Source: Acidaminobacter sp. JC074
GTDB lineage: Bacteria > Bacillota > Clostridia > Peptostreptococcales > Acidaminobacteraceae
Direction: 5' to 3'
Assembly: GCF_022496765.1 (NCBI RefSeq)
Contig: NZ_VANV01000024.1
Location: 1 to 64,000 of the forward strand
DNA: 64,000 nt
Position numbers and translations under genes: made by a program. The notes beneath the pieces are model-generated. The model was not told where the DNA came from. It worked only from the letters and a program-made list of their open reading frames with translations, and did not search any database. This document shows, piece by piece, positions 1 through 8,358 of the stretch. The stretch's first letter is position 1, and each line of letters begins with the position of its first letter.

Positions 1-77
<77 letters not shown>

Positions 78-295
78 AATTTAAGATAATAACTCTCGTT
101 ATCAACTGGTTATGTGACTTCGCTTTCGCTACGCCACTTGGTTTGAATCTTTTACTTCATTCCTGAAGTTGTTTAACTTCTTTCGAAATCAAACGGAATT
201 TTTGGGCCATTTCTTTCGAAATGGTATGCTTGTATTTTTGCTCATACTGTTCAGTTTTCAATGTTCTACATCGCTTGCAGTTACTTAGCTCAGCG
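78..295 (-). ncRNA. rRNA operon leader with processing hairpins and boxA-like site
   Basis: This is the untranslated leader between the last rRNA promoter and the 16S 5' end. On the minus strand a boxA-like stretch (ACATTGAAAACTGAACA, about 248-266) resembles the Nus antitermination signal of Firmicute rrn leaders. Several small hairpins follow: CCATTTC/GAAATGG at 207-224, GAAGTT/AACTTC at 165-180 and a GC-richer one near 113-140. They probably belong to the RNase III processing stalk around 16S. There is no coding potential. The boxA assignment is by resemblance only. Confidence 0.6.
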
Positions 296-303
296 ACTTT
301 TTA

Positions 304-332
304 ATAATATCATTTCTCTTTTAAAATGTCAA
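304..332 (-). promoter_or_regulatory. rRNA promoter P1 (proximal)
   Basis: On the minus strand TTGACA (327-332) and TATTAT (304-309) are separated by exactly 17 bp. The initially transcribed region carries a TCGCT/AGCGA inverted repeat (271-296). It is the promoter closest to 16S. Confidence 0.88.
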
Positions 333-435
333 GTAATTTTTAAGTTATTTTTTAATAAATTTCTTAATTATTTTTTCTTACACATTTCGTTAAATCGAAT
401 GAATTTTTAAGTTGCTGTGTTGTAACAGCTTTTAT

Positions 436-464
436 ATAATATCAAGTTTAAAACCGTTTGTCAA
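436..464 (-). promoter_or_regulatory. rRNA promoter P2
   Basis: On the minus strand TTGACA (459-464) and TATTAT (436-441) have a 17-bp spacer. Immediately downstream lies the hairpin GCTGT-N6-ACAGC (414-429). Confidence 0.87.
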
Positions 465-547
465 CAACTTTTTTTTAATTAATTTCGGTAAGTTTTTTAC
501 TACCCAGAAATTATTTTTTTAAACTGTTTTTCTCAAACAGCTTCCTA

Positions 548-576
548 ATAATATCATCATATATTAGACAAGTCAA
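548..576 (-). promoter_or_regulatory. rRNA promoter P3 (distal)
   Basis: On the minus strand TTGACT (571-576) and TATTAT (548-553) have a 17-bp spacer. Immediately downstream lies the hairpin CTGTTT-N5-AAACAG (524-540). The carB terminator lies just upstream, which insulates the rRNA operon from carAB. Confidence 0.85.
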
Positions 577-616
577 CATACTTTTAAATAGTCGCAATAT
601 TTTTATTTGCCAAAAT

Positions 617-642
617 AATAGGACAGCCTAAGCTGTCCTATT
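617..642 (-). terminator. Terminator of carAB
   Basis: An 11-bp perfect stem (AATAGGACAGC/GCTGTCCTATT, 4-nt loop) lies directly after the carB stop codon on the minus strand and is followed by a T-rich stretch. Confidence 0.9.
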
Positions 643-3600
643 TTACAATGCGCATATATCAAAGATTTCCTCTTTATAATCACTTGTTAAAGCATTCATA
701 TAATGTTGAGCTGCTTCTATAGAAGTAAAACATTGAACACGTGCTTTACTGGCTACAGTTCTCATCATAAAACCATCTCTCTTGGAATCAAAGCCCTTAC
801 TTGGTATGTTAATGATGATATCAAAGAAATGAGATTGTATTTTATCTAATATGTCTCCAGTCTTATTGAGTCTTTCTACTATATTAGAAGAAACATGATT
901 ATCCTCTAAGAAATCATGAGTGCCTTTTGTCGCATAGATGTTAACATCAAGCTTGTTTAAAACTGTGACAATATCTTTTAGCTTATCCTTAGATGGATCA
1001 CTTACAGAAATAAATACATTCTTTACATCCGTTGCATAACCTAGTCCCTTTTGAGATTTATAGAGAGCCCCATTTAAAGAACGATCAATACTCATCATTT
1101 CACCTGTTGATTTCATCTCAGGACTTAATACTGTATCAATCCCTTGAATCTTTTCCATAGAGAAGACAGGTATCTTTAAAGCCACTAGACCATGGTCTTT
1201 TTTAGTCACCTCTATATCAGACAGTTTTTCACCTAACATCAATCGTGTTGAAAGATCGATCATATTAATGCCTGTTACTTTACTTAAGAAAGGTACCGTT
1301 CTTGAAGCTCTAGGATTAACCTCTATGATATAGAACTTACCCCCAGCATAAATAAACTGGATATTGACCATGCCTACGGCCTTTAAGCCACGACATATCT
1401 TCTTGGTTAATACCTGTATTTCTTCTAACTCACCCTCGGAAAATGACTGTGGTGGATAAACAGACGTTGAATCTCCTGAATGGACACCTGATAGCTCTAA
1501 ATGCTCCATGATACCAGGAATCAAAATATCCTGACCATCTGTTATACAGTCTACCTCTAACTCAATGCCTTCTAGGTATTCATCTAATAAAACACCTTTT
1601 TCAAGACAAAGTGTTTCCAGATAAGCTTTTAACTCATTTTTATTCTGTACAATCTTCATGCCTTCACCACCTATTACATAAGACGGTCTGCATAGAAGTG
1701 GAAAAGATAAGCCCGTTAAGATAGCTTCTAAATCTTTCATATCATAGACAACACCACCTTGAGGTTGATCGATGTCTAAAGAAGCCATCAACTTGTTAAA
1801 AGATTCTCTGTCTTCTGCCAGGTGGACGCCATGGTAATCTGTACCTAGTATTTTAATGCCGTGATCACTCAGCATTTCAGCCAACTTAATAGATGTTTGA
1901 CCACCATATTGTAAAATAACACCCTCAGGCTTTTCTATATCAATGACATTCATGACATCTTCAAATGTAATAGGTTCAAAGTACAATCTATCTGCTATAT
2001 CAAAGTCTGTAGAAACAGTCTCTGGATTGTTGTTGATGAGTACAGCATCATAGCCTAGTCTCTGTACAGCATATACACCGTGTACTGAACAGTAATCAAA
2101 CTCAACGCCTTGGCCTATAGATATAGGTCCTGAACCAACAATAATAACCTTCTTATTGCATGATTCTTTAACTTCCGTATAAGCATCATATGTTGAGTAG
2201 TAATATGGCGAATAAGCCTCAAACTCACCAGCACATGTATCTACCATTCTGTAGCTATTCACAATCTTATTATTAAGTCTTTTGTCCCTAACATCGTTTT
2301 GATTTGAATCTAACAATAAATCAGAAATATGTTTATCTGAAAAACCAACCCGTTTAAGAGTCTTTATTTTATCTGCATCCACAAAATCCAGTTTTCTATT
2401 TCTAATACTTTCTTCTGCTTCAATGAGCTTGTACATCTTTTCTAAAAAGAACATATCAATAGCCGTCTCTTTATTAAGCATCTTAATAGAAACTTGTCTT
2501 CTGATAAGCTCTGCCAAATAGAAGATTCTCTCATCGGTGCCTTCACCCACAAGTTTCATCAATTCTTTTAAAGAATACGATCTAATCGATTCTCTGTAAA
2601 GACCATCTTGATTAATTTCTAAAGATCTAATCCCCTTTAAAAGTGCTGATTCAAAGTTATTACCAATGGCCATGACTTCACCAGTTGCCATCATTTGAGT
2701 CCCCAGTTTTCTATCAGCGTCTTTAAACTTGTTAAAAGGCCACTTTGGAATCTTAAGTACACAGTAATCTAATACCGGTTCAAAACAAGCTTTGGTCTTC
2801 TTTGTTACATCATTCGTGATCTGATCTAAGCTGTAACCCAATGCAATTTTAGTCGCTACTTTGGCAATTGGGTAGCCCGTTGCTTTAGAAGCTAAGGCTG
2901 AAGATCTAGACACTCTTGGATTTACTTCTATCACATAATACTGTGAACTATTAGGATCAAGAGCCAATTGGACATTACAACCACCAACGATATTTAAGGC
3001 AGAAACGATGTCAATACTTGCCCTTCTTAACATTTGATATTCTTTGTCTGAAAGTGTCTGTGACGGTGCGATAACGATACTGTCTCCCGTATGGATACCA
3101 ACAGGGTCAAAGTTTTCCATGTTGCAGACAACGATGGTATTGCCATCATGGTCTCTCATCATTTCATATTCAACTTCTTTCCATCCCTTGATAGACTTTT
3201 CTATCAATACCTCTGACGTCATACTCATTTGAAGACCTGCTTTAACAATCTTCTCTAAGTCGTCATTGTTGTAACAGAAACCACCACCTGTACCACCTAG
3301 TGTAAAGGCTGGACGTACAACAATTGGATAACCAATTGTTTCAGCAATTTCTCTGGCTTGATCGATGGTCTTAGCTATTTGACTTTCAAGGCAAGGCTGA
3401 CCAATCTCTAGCATCTTATTCTTAAACATCTCTCTGTTTTCTGATGTTTCTATACTAGAAACATTGGTTCCGATAAGCTTAACCCCATACTTGTCCAGTA
3501 TGCCTTTATCGTGTAACTCCAAAGAAAGATTTAAAGCTGTTTGTCCACCCATACCCGCTAGTAAGGCATCAGGCTTTTCCTTGTCGATGATCTTTTCTAA

Positions 3601-3804
3601 ATATTCTACTGTCAGCGGCTCTGAGTATACAACATCCGCTAAGGCCTTATCTGTCATAATGGTTGCTGGATTGTTATTTACCAGTACCACTTGTATGTTT
3701 TCTTCTCTAAGCACTCGACACGCTTGGGAACCGGAGTAATCAAACTCTGCAGCTTGACCTATTACGATTGGGCCTGAACCTATAACCAAAACCTTCTTTA
3801 ACAT
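643..3804 (-). CDS. carB: Carbamoyl-phosphate synthase large subunit
   Basis: This subunit makes carbamoyl phosphate from ammonia (channelled from CarA), bicarbonate and two ATP, feeding pyrimidine and arginine synthesis. The 1053-aa protein has the usual duplicated layout: two carboxyphosphate/carbamate synthetase halves, each starting with an SGPI...QAAEFDY- or GVEFDY-type signature (near residues 10 and 555), each with an ATP-grasp fold and an NPR[VA]SR motif, then a C-terminal MGS-like allosteric domain (from about residue 930). Length is normal. Its ATG overlaps the carA stop by 7 nt and its GGAGG lies inside the carA 3' end, so the two are translationally coupled. No pyr genes lie nearby. 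Confidence 0.98.
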   Translation of the reverse strand: MLKKVLVIGSGPIVIGQAAEFDYSGSQACRVLREENIQVVLVNNNPATIMTDKALADVVYSEPLTVEYLEKIIDKEKPDALLAGMGGQTALNLSLELHDKGILDKYGVKLIGTNVSSIETSENREMFKNKMLEIGQPCLESQIAKTIDQAREIAETIGYPIVVRPAFTLGGTGGGFCYNNDDLEKIVKAGLQMSMTSEVLIEKSIKGWKEVEYEMMRDHDGNTIVVCNMENFDPVGIHTGDSIVIAPSQTLSDKEYQMLRRASIDIVSALNIVGGCNVQLALDPNSSQYYVIEVNPRVSRSSALASKATGYPIAKVATKIALGYSLDQITNDVTKKTKACFEPVLDYCVLKIPKWPFNKFKDADRKLGTQMMATGEVMAIGNNFESALLKGIRSLEINQDGLYRESIRSYSLKELMKLVGEGTDERIFYLAELIRRQVSIKMLNKETAIDMFFLEKMYKLIEAEESIRNRKLDFVDADKIKTLKRVGFSDKHISDLLLDSNQNDVRDKRLNNKIVNSYRMVDTCAGEFEAYSPYYYSTYDAYTEVKESCNKKVIIVGSGPISIGQGVEFDYCSVHGVYAVQRLGYDAVLINNNPETVSTDFDIADRLYFEPITFEDVMNVIDIEKPEGVILQYGGQTSIKLAEMLSDHGIKILGTDYHGVHLAEDRESFNKLMASLDIDQPQGGVVYDMKDLEAILTGLSFPLLCRPSYVIGGEGMKIVQNKNELKAYLETLCLEKGVLLDEYLEGIELEVDCITDGQDILIPGIMEHLELSGVHSGDSTSVYPPQSFSEGELEEIQVLTKKICRGLKAVGMVNIQFIYAGGKFYIIEVNPRASRTVPFLSKVTGINMIDLSTRLMLGEKLSDIEVTKKDHGLVALKIPVFSMEKIQGIDTVLSPEMKSTGEMMSIDRSLNGALYKSQKGLGYATDVKNVFISVSDPSKDKLKDIVTVLNKLDVNIYATKGTHDFLEDNHVSSNIVERLNKTGDILDKIQSHFFDIIINIPSKGFDSKRDGFMMRTVASKARVQCFTSIEAAQHYMNALTSDYKEEIFDICAL

Positions 3805-4856
3805 AATGCCTCCTTTACCATGATTTCAAAATTATCGAATAAGTAGTTTGAATCATCTGGACCCGGTGATGCTTCCGGATGATATTGAACACTAAATATC
3901 GGTAAAGTCTTATGTTTAAAGCCCTCGATACTTTCATCATTCACATTGACATGGGTAATCTCAAAGACATCTGAATCTATAGATGTTTTATCAATCATAT
4001 AAGAATGGTTTTGTGATGTTATGAATACTCTATTTAATTGTATATCCTTAACTGGATGGTTTGGACCTCTGTGACCAAACTTCAGCTTTTCAGTTTCACA
4101 GCCATAAGCATGGCCTAAAAGCTGATGACCTAGGCAAATACCAAATGTCGGCTTTGCCTTTGATAGGATCTCAACCTCTTTGATGATATCAGATAACTCA
4201 CTAGGATCTCCTGGACCATTTGATAAGAAGATGCCATCAGGATTGTCTTTTAAAACTCTTTCTGCAGATGTTGTCGCAGGATAAACTGTTAATCTAAAAT
4301 CCTTTAACAAGAGCTGGTTTAAGATGTTTTCTTTAATACCAAAATCCATAACACCGATATGGTACTTGCCTTCACCCATCTTAACAATTTCATCACGCGT
4401 AACCTTTAAGGCAGCTTGATGGTTATTGTAATCAGAAAAATCCACTTGCTCATTATCCTCTACAACAATTTGACCAACCATATTACCATTGTCTCTTATT
4501 AGCTGTGTCAGGTATCTTGTATCTACACCTGATATGCCTACCATATTGTGCTTTTTCAAATAAGAATCAAAGTCTCCTTGAGATTCCCAATTCGAATGAA
4601 GTGTTGCCAGTTCTCTTACGACTACACCATTTGCCTGGGTCTTAAAAGATTGGTTTACCTTGTCTGAAATACCGTAATTTCCGATTAATGGGTAGGTCAA
4701 AACCACAATTTGGCCAAAATAAGAGGGATCTGTCACAATTTCTTGGTATCCAGTCATCCCTGTATTAAACACGATTTCGCCTATTGCGTTTTGGGTATGA
4801 CCAAAAACAGTGCCTGGAAACTTAGTCCCATCACTCAACAATAAATAGCCTTTCAT
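3798..4856 (-). CDS. carA: Carbamoyl-phosphate synthase small (glutaminase) subunit
   Basis: This subunit hydrolyses glutamine and delivers ammonia to CarB. The 352-aa protein has the N-terminal CPSase small-chain domain (starting GYLLLSDGTKFPG) and a C-terminal class I glutamine amidotransferase domain with the nucleophile elbow GICLGHQLLG (catalytic Cys), and the downstream VQYHPEASPGP His/Glu motif. The start is supported by GAGGAGG about 7 nt upstream. It is the first gene of a two-gene carAB operon. The lack of linked pyr genes makes arginine-type regulation possible. Confidence 0.98.
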   Translation of the reverse strand: MKGYLLLSDGTKFPGTVFGHTQNAIGEIVFNTGMTGYQEIVTDPSYFGQIVVLTYPLIGNYGISDKVNQSFKTQANGVVVRELATLHSNWESQGDFDSYLKKHNMVGISGVDTRYLTQLIRDNGNMVGQIVVEDNEQVDFSDYNNHQAALKVTRDEIVKMGEGKYHIGVMDFGIKENILNQLLLKDFRLTVYPATTSAERVLKDNPDGIFLSNGPGDPSELSDIIKEVEILSKAKPTFGICLGHQLLGHAYGCETEKLKFGHRGPNHPVKDIQLNRVFITSQNHSYMIDKTSIDSDVFEITHVNVNDESIEGFKHKTLPIFSVQYHPEASPGPDDSNYLFDNFEIMVKEALC

Positions 4857-4951
4857 ATTTACCTCCTCAATTATGTTTCTCTGAACATATTAATTGCAAC
4901 TAAAAGTCTAATATTCAGTTGTTGTATATTTATACCATTTTATGCATGAAA

Positions 4952-5000
4952 CTTATATTTTTCATAGAGTTTTCAGACAATTCATGAATAAATACACATT
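4952..5000 (-). promoter_or_regulatory. Candidate carAB promoter with possible ArgR site
   Basis: On the minus strand TTGTCT (4975-4980) and TATAAG (4952-4957) have a 17-bp spacer. Just upstream, on the plus strand, 4983-5000 reads CATGAATAAATACACATT. This resembles the left half of a Bacillus-type ARG box, but the right half is poor. The promoter is plausible; the operator is speculative. Confidence 0.35.
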
Positions 5001-5044
5001 TATATATATTATACCTATCTTTTCATTTTTATCAAGTCTTATTG

Positions 5045-5050
5045 TATAAT
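5045..5050 (+). promoter_or_regulatory. -10 element of the receiver-hemerythrin gene
   Basis: A perfect TATAAT lies about 55 nt before the start codon. The -35 region at 17-bp spacing (TTCATT, 5022-5027) is weak. Confidence 0.5.
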
Positions 5051-5104
5051 AATTATTAAGTTATCTTAATCGACGCCTGGGTAACAATAGATTAAGGAGG
5101 CATC

Positions 5105-5935
5105 ATGAAAAAAATAATCCTAATCGAGGAAAGCAACGTCATAAAACTACGCTTGGAAAAAATCCTCACCAGCAACAATCTACATAACTTCGAATTCTTA
5201 AACATCAAGTTTATAAGTCAAACATATATCAGCAAATACAAGGACGAAATTGGTCTATTCATCTTTGAACTGGACAACCAGGAGTATACCTGTATAAACC
5301 TTTTTAAGATGATTAGAAAAGAGACTTCTATCCCTATCATCGCCCTGAGTCAGTCGTCAGATGTCACACTCTTAAAAGACTCAGTACAGGCTGGCGCTAA
5401 CGACTTTATAATCAAACCCTTTAAAAATGATGCGCTGGCCTTTAGGATAAAGAAGGTATTGGGGTCATCAAAGCAAGTTGAAAAAGCATCCTATGATCAT
5501 ACAATTGAACCTATAGCCAAAGATGCAAAGCTGATTTGGCATCAGGACTTTAAAGTAGGCATAGACCAAATAGATAATGAACATGCCCAGATTATAGACA
5601 AGTACAACCAGCTTTATCAGCATATGAAAAAAGGACAAGGGCACGATTATTACAAGGAGCTTTTGGCTTTTCTAAAAACCTACGTACAGGAACATTTTAG
5701 TCACGAGCAAGTTTTACACAAGGAACATGGTTACCCTCATGCAGAGGAACATTATCAGATTCATGAATCTTTTAAACAGTCCCTTTTTGAAATTTATGAT
5801 GCCATGGATGAAAACCCAATTCCAAATAAGATGCTCATACAGATCAGCTTATTTATCAAACAGTGGCTTATTCACCACATCCTTATTGAAGATAAGAAGT
5901 TTGGCGACTTCATGAAAAATGCATCTAGCAATTAG
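5105..5935 (+). CDS. Receiver-like domain fused to bacteriohemerythrin
   Basis: The 276-aa protein has a CheY-like receiver fold (residues 3-118) and a hemerythrin domain (about 143-272). All seven di-iron ligands are visible: H160, H197-xxx-E201, H216-xxx-H220 and H258-xxxx-D263. The hemerythrin half should bind O2 at a non-haem di-iron centre. The receiver keeps the switch Ser (S82) and K104 of the KPF motif, but the phospho-acceptor position after beta-3 is Glu (E55) rather than Asp, so normal phosphorylation is doubtful. AAGGAGG precedes the ATG. It stands alone between carA (divergent) and the ior operon (convergent), with its own terminator. An oxygen-sensing or oxygen-buffering signalling role is inferred. 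Confidence 0.88.
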   Translation: MKKIILIEESNVIKLRLEKILTSNNLHNFEFLNIKFISQTYISKYKDEIGLFIFELDNQEYTCINLFKMIRKETSIPIIALSQSSDVTLLKDSVQAGANDFIIKPFKNDALAFRIKKVLGSSKQVEKASYDHTIEPIAKDAKLIWHQDFKVGIDQIDNEHAQIIDKYNQLYQHMKKGQGHDYYKELLAFLKTYVQEHFSHEQVLHKEHGYPHAEEHYQIHESFKQSLFEIYDAMDENPIPNKMLIQISLFIKQWLIHHILIEDKKFGDFMKNASSN

Positions 5936-5946
5936 ATGCATTTTTA
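5915..5946 (+). terminator. Terminator of the receiver-hemerythrin gene
   Basis: The stem TGCATCTA/TAGATGCA extends with flanking A and T runs and overlaps the stop codon. A T5 tract follows. Confidence 0.85.
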
Positions 5947-5954
5947 TATAAGAA

Positions 5955-5976
5955 AAGCATCTCCGAAGAGATGCTT
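5955..5976 (-). terminator. Terminator of the ptb-iorAB operon
   Basis: A 9-bp perfect stem AAGCATCTC/GAGATGCTT has a UUCG tetraloop on the minus strand and is followed by a T-rich tail. Confidence 0.88.
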
Positions 5977-5980
5977 ATAA

Positions 5981-6556
5981 TTAAACTTGTTCCATACCTA
6001 CTTTTAATGCCTTGATGTTGATATCAACAAATTTTTCTTTAACTGTTTGTCTAATAACTTCTTCCCAGTCAATGTCCATAAGCCCCATAGCTTTAACTAA
6101 AGCGCCTACTATGATCACATTTGCTGTTCTATAGTTACCTACTTCTTGAGCTAATTTACCAGCTTCAAAAGTTGTTACTTCAGCTTTTTCTTTTAAGGCT
6201 TCGATAACACCTTGAGGATAATCAGCATCACACGCTAAAATTGGAGCAGAAGGAATTTCGAAGTCGTTAACCACAACTTTACCGTTTGGCTTTAAGTACT
6301 CTAACCACTTACCAGTTTCCATCGTCTCAAAAGATACTAGGATGTCAGCTTGACCCTTACCGATGATTGGGGAATATACCTTCTCACCATATCTAACCTG
6401 AGTTGTAACTGAACCACCTCTTTGTGCCATACCATGTACTTCTGACATCTTTACATCATAACCTGCTTGAATTAAACCAGCAGCTAGGATTTTACTTGCT
6501 AAGATTATACCTTGCCCACCAACACCGGCAAGTAGAATATTTTTAACTTCAGACAT
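5981..6556 (-). CDS. iorB: Indolepyruvate:ferredoxin oxidoreductase, beta subunit
   Basis: This is the gamma/KorC-type subunit of the 2-oxoacid:ferredoxin oxidoreductase that oxidises aryl pyruvates (from Phe, Tyr, Trp) to aryl-acetyl-CoA, CO2 and reduced ferredoxin. The 191-aa protein begins with the typical NILLAGVGGQGI loop and contains GMAQRGGSV, both hallmarks of the family. Its length is typical of IorB. It lies 1 nt after iorA and ends the ptb-iorA-iorB operon. Confidence 0.95.
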   Translation of the reverse strand: MSEVKNILLAGVGGQGIILASKILAAGLIQAGYDVKMSEVHGMAQRGGSVTTQVRYGEKVYSPIIGKGQADILVSFETMETGKWLEYLKPNGKVVVNDFEIPSAPILACDADYPQGVIEALKEKAEVTTFEAGKLAQEVGNYRTANVIIVGALVKAMGLMDIDWEEVIRQTVKEKFVDINIKALKVGMEQV

Positions 6557-6557
6557 A

Positions 6558-8336
6558 TTATTTTACCACCTTTCCGATTGCATCGAATGGACAAGATTGA
6601 GCACATACTGAACAACCAATACATGTATTAGGATCAATCTTCGCCTTCTTAGTTTCACCATTAAAGCTTAACGATGGACAACCTGTCTTGATACAAACTT
6701 TACAGCCTCTACACTTGTCTTCATCAACTTTGTATTGACGTGGTGATAAATCAAACTCAGCAATATCTTGCTCAGAGAACTTCTTAAGTGCACATGGCCA
6801 TCTTGTAATGATTACTGAAGGACCATCATAAGCAAATGCAGCTTCTAAAGCATCATCTACTTCTTTTAAGTTAAGTGGATCTACTGTTACACAGTGTTCG
6901 ATACCAATCGCTTCAACTAACTTAGGAATATCAATTTGCTTAGCTTCTTCACCTTGTAATTTAAAACCAGTACCTGGGTTCTCTTGGTGACCCGTCATAC
7001 CTGTAATTCTGTTATCAAGGATACAGTGAACTGTATTAGAGTTATTGTAAGCTACTGTCATTAATGAGTTAACACCTGTATGGAAGAATGTTGAGTCACC
7101 AATAACTGAAACAACCTTTTGCTCTACATTATTTCTCTTGAATGCTTGTTGAGCACCATGAGCCATAGAAATAGAACCACCCATACAAATTACAGAGTCA
7201 ATTGAGTTAAGAGGAGCAGATGCACCTAATGTATAACAACCAATATCACCTGTTACCATAACGTTTCTCTTCTTAGAAAGTGCATAGAAGAAACCTCTAT
7301 GTGGACAACCTGTACATAATGTTGGCGGTCTGTTTACTTTCTTGTCATCAGCAATAGAAACTGTTGGTCTTTCTTCGTTTAATAAAGCCTTTGATACGAT
7401 ATCTGGGTTTAACTCACCAATGTTTGGAATTAAGTCTTTACCAATACACTCGATACCAGCAGCCTTCATTTGCTCTTCCATAAACGGCTCTAATTCTTCA
7501 ATAACATAAAGCTTGTCTACTTTAGAAGCAAATTCTTCAATTTTAGCCATAGGCATTGGGAATGACATACCTACTTTGAAGTAAGATGCAGTGTCACCAA
7601 ATACTTCTTTAGCGTACTCATAAGCAACACCAGAAGTTACGATACCAATCTTTGTATCGTTCATTTCAATTCTATTAAGACGAGTTTCGTTTGAGAACGC
7701 TTCTAATTTCTTTAATTTATCTTCTACAATTGGGTGAAGAATTCTTGCAGTTGCCGGTGCAGCTACATACTTAAGTGGCTTCTTCTCATAAGGAACCATT
7801 TCCACTTCTGTTCTTTCACCTAACTCAACCAAACCTTTTGAGTGACAAGTTCTAGTTGTCATTCTGAAAAGAATTGGTACATCGAATTTTTCTGAGATTT
7901 CATACGCATCCTTCACAAAGTCTTTACACTCTTGTGAATCAGATGGCTCGATACAGACAATCTTAGAGAATTTTGCATAGTATCTGTTATCTTGCTCATT
8001 TTGAGAACTGTGACAACCTGGATCGTCAGCTGAAACTAAAATAAATCCACCAGTTACGCCTGTGTAACCCCAAGTAAATAATGGGTCAGCAGCAACGTTA
8101 ACACCAACGTGCTTCATAGCAGCTAATGTTCTAGCACCTGCAACAGATGCACCAATAGCAGTTTCCATTGCAACCTTTTCATTAGGTGCCCATTCTGCCG
8201 TTAAGTCTTCTTTATACTGAATCATATTTTCTAGAATTTCAGTACTTGGTGTACCAGGGTAAGCTGAAGCATAAGTAACGCCTGCTTCAAAAGCACCACG
8301 AGCAACCGCTTCGTTACCTGTCATAAACTTCTTCAT
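6558..8336 (-). CDS. iorA: Indolepyruvate:ferredoxin oxidoreductase, alpha subunit
   Basis: This is the catalytic subunit with TPP and iron-sulfur clusters. The 592-aa protein shows the N-terminal pyruvate-oxidoreductase-like domain (GNEAVARGAFEAG, YPGTPSTEI), a TPP-binding domain (CTGCPHRGFF, then GDIGCYTLG and the metal-binding GDSTFFHTG), and a C-terminal 2[4Fe-4S] ferredoxin module with CRGCKVCIKTGCP and CIGCSVCAQSCP. In the first of these the last cysteine spacing is stretched by one residue, as is common in IorA. The start has AAGGAGAG upstream. Reduced ferredoxin and the aryl-CoA product are used downstream, the latter probably by the Ptb encoded first in the operon. Confidence 0.97.
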   Translation of the reverse strand: MKKFMTGNEAVARGAFEAGVTYASAYPGTPSTEILENMIQYKEDLTAEWAPNEKVAMETAIGASVAGARTLAAMKHVGVNVAADPLFTWGYTGVTGGFILVSADDPGCHSSQNEQDNRYYAKFSKIVCIEPSDSQECKDFVKDAYEISEKFDVPILFRMTTRTCHSKGLVELGERTEVEMVPYEKKPLKYVAAPATARILHPIVEDKLKKLEAFSNETRLNRIEMNDTKIGIVTSGVAYEYAKEVFGDTASYFKVGMSFPMPMAKIEEFASKVDKLYVIEELEPFMEEQMKAAGIECIGKDLIPNIGELNPDIVSKALLNEERPTVSIADDKKVNRPPTLCTGCPHRGFFYALSKKRNVMVTGDIGCYTLGASAPLNSIDSVICMGGSISMAHGAQQAFKRNNVEQKVVSVIGDSTFFHTGVNSLMTVAYNNSNTVHCILDNRITGMTGHQENPGTGFKLQGEEAKQIDIPKLVEAIGIEHCVTVDPLNLKEVDDALEAAFAYDGPSVIITRWPCALKKFSEQDIAEFDLSPRQYKVDEDKCRGCKVCIKTGCPSLSFNGETKKAKIDPNTCIGCSVCAQSCPFDAIGKVVK

Positions 8337-8358
8337 TCAACACTCTCCTTCAAAATCC

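Noticed and set aside
5727..5915. 62-aa plus frame inside the hemerythrin gene
   Set aside because: Out-of-frame shadow within a gene whose metal ligands are all conserved.
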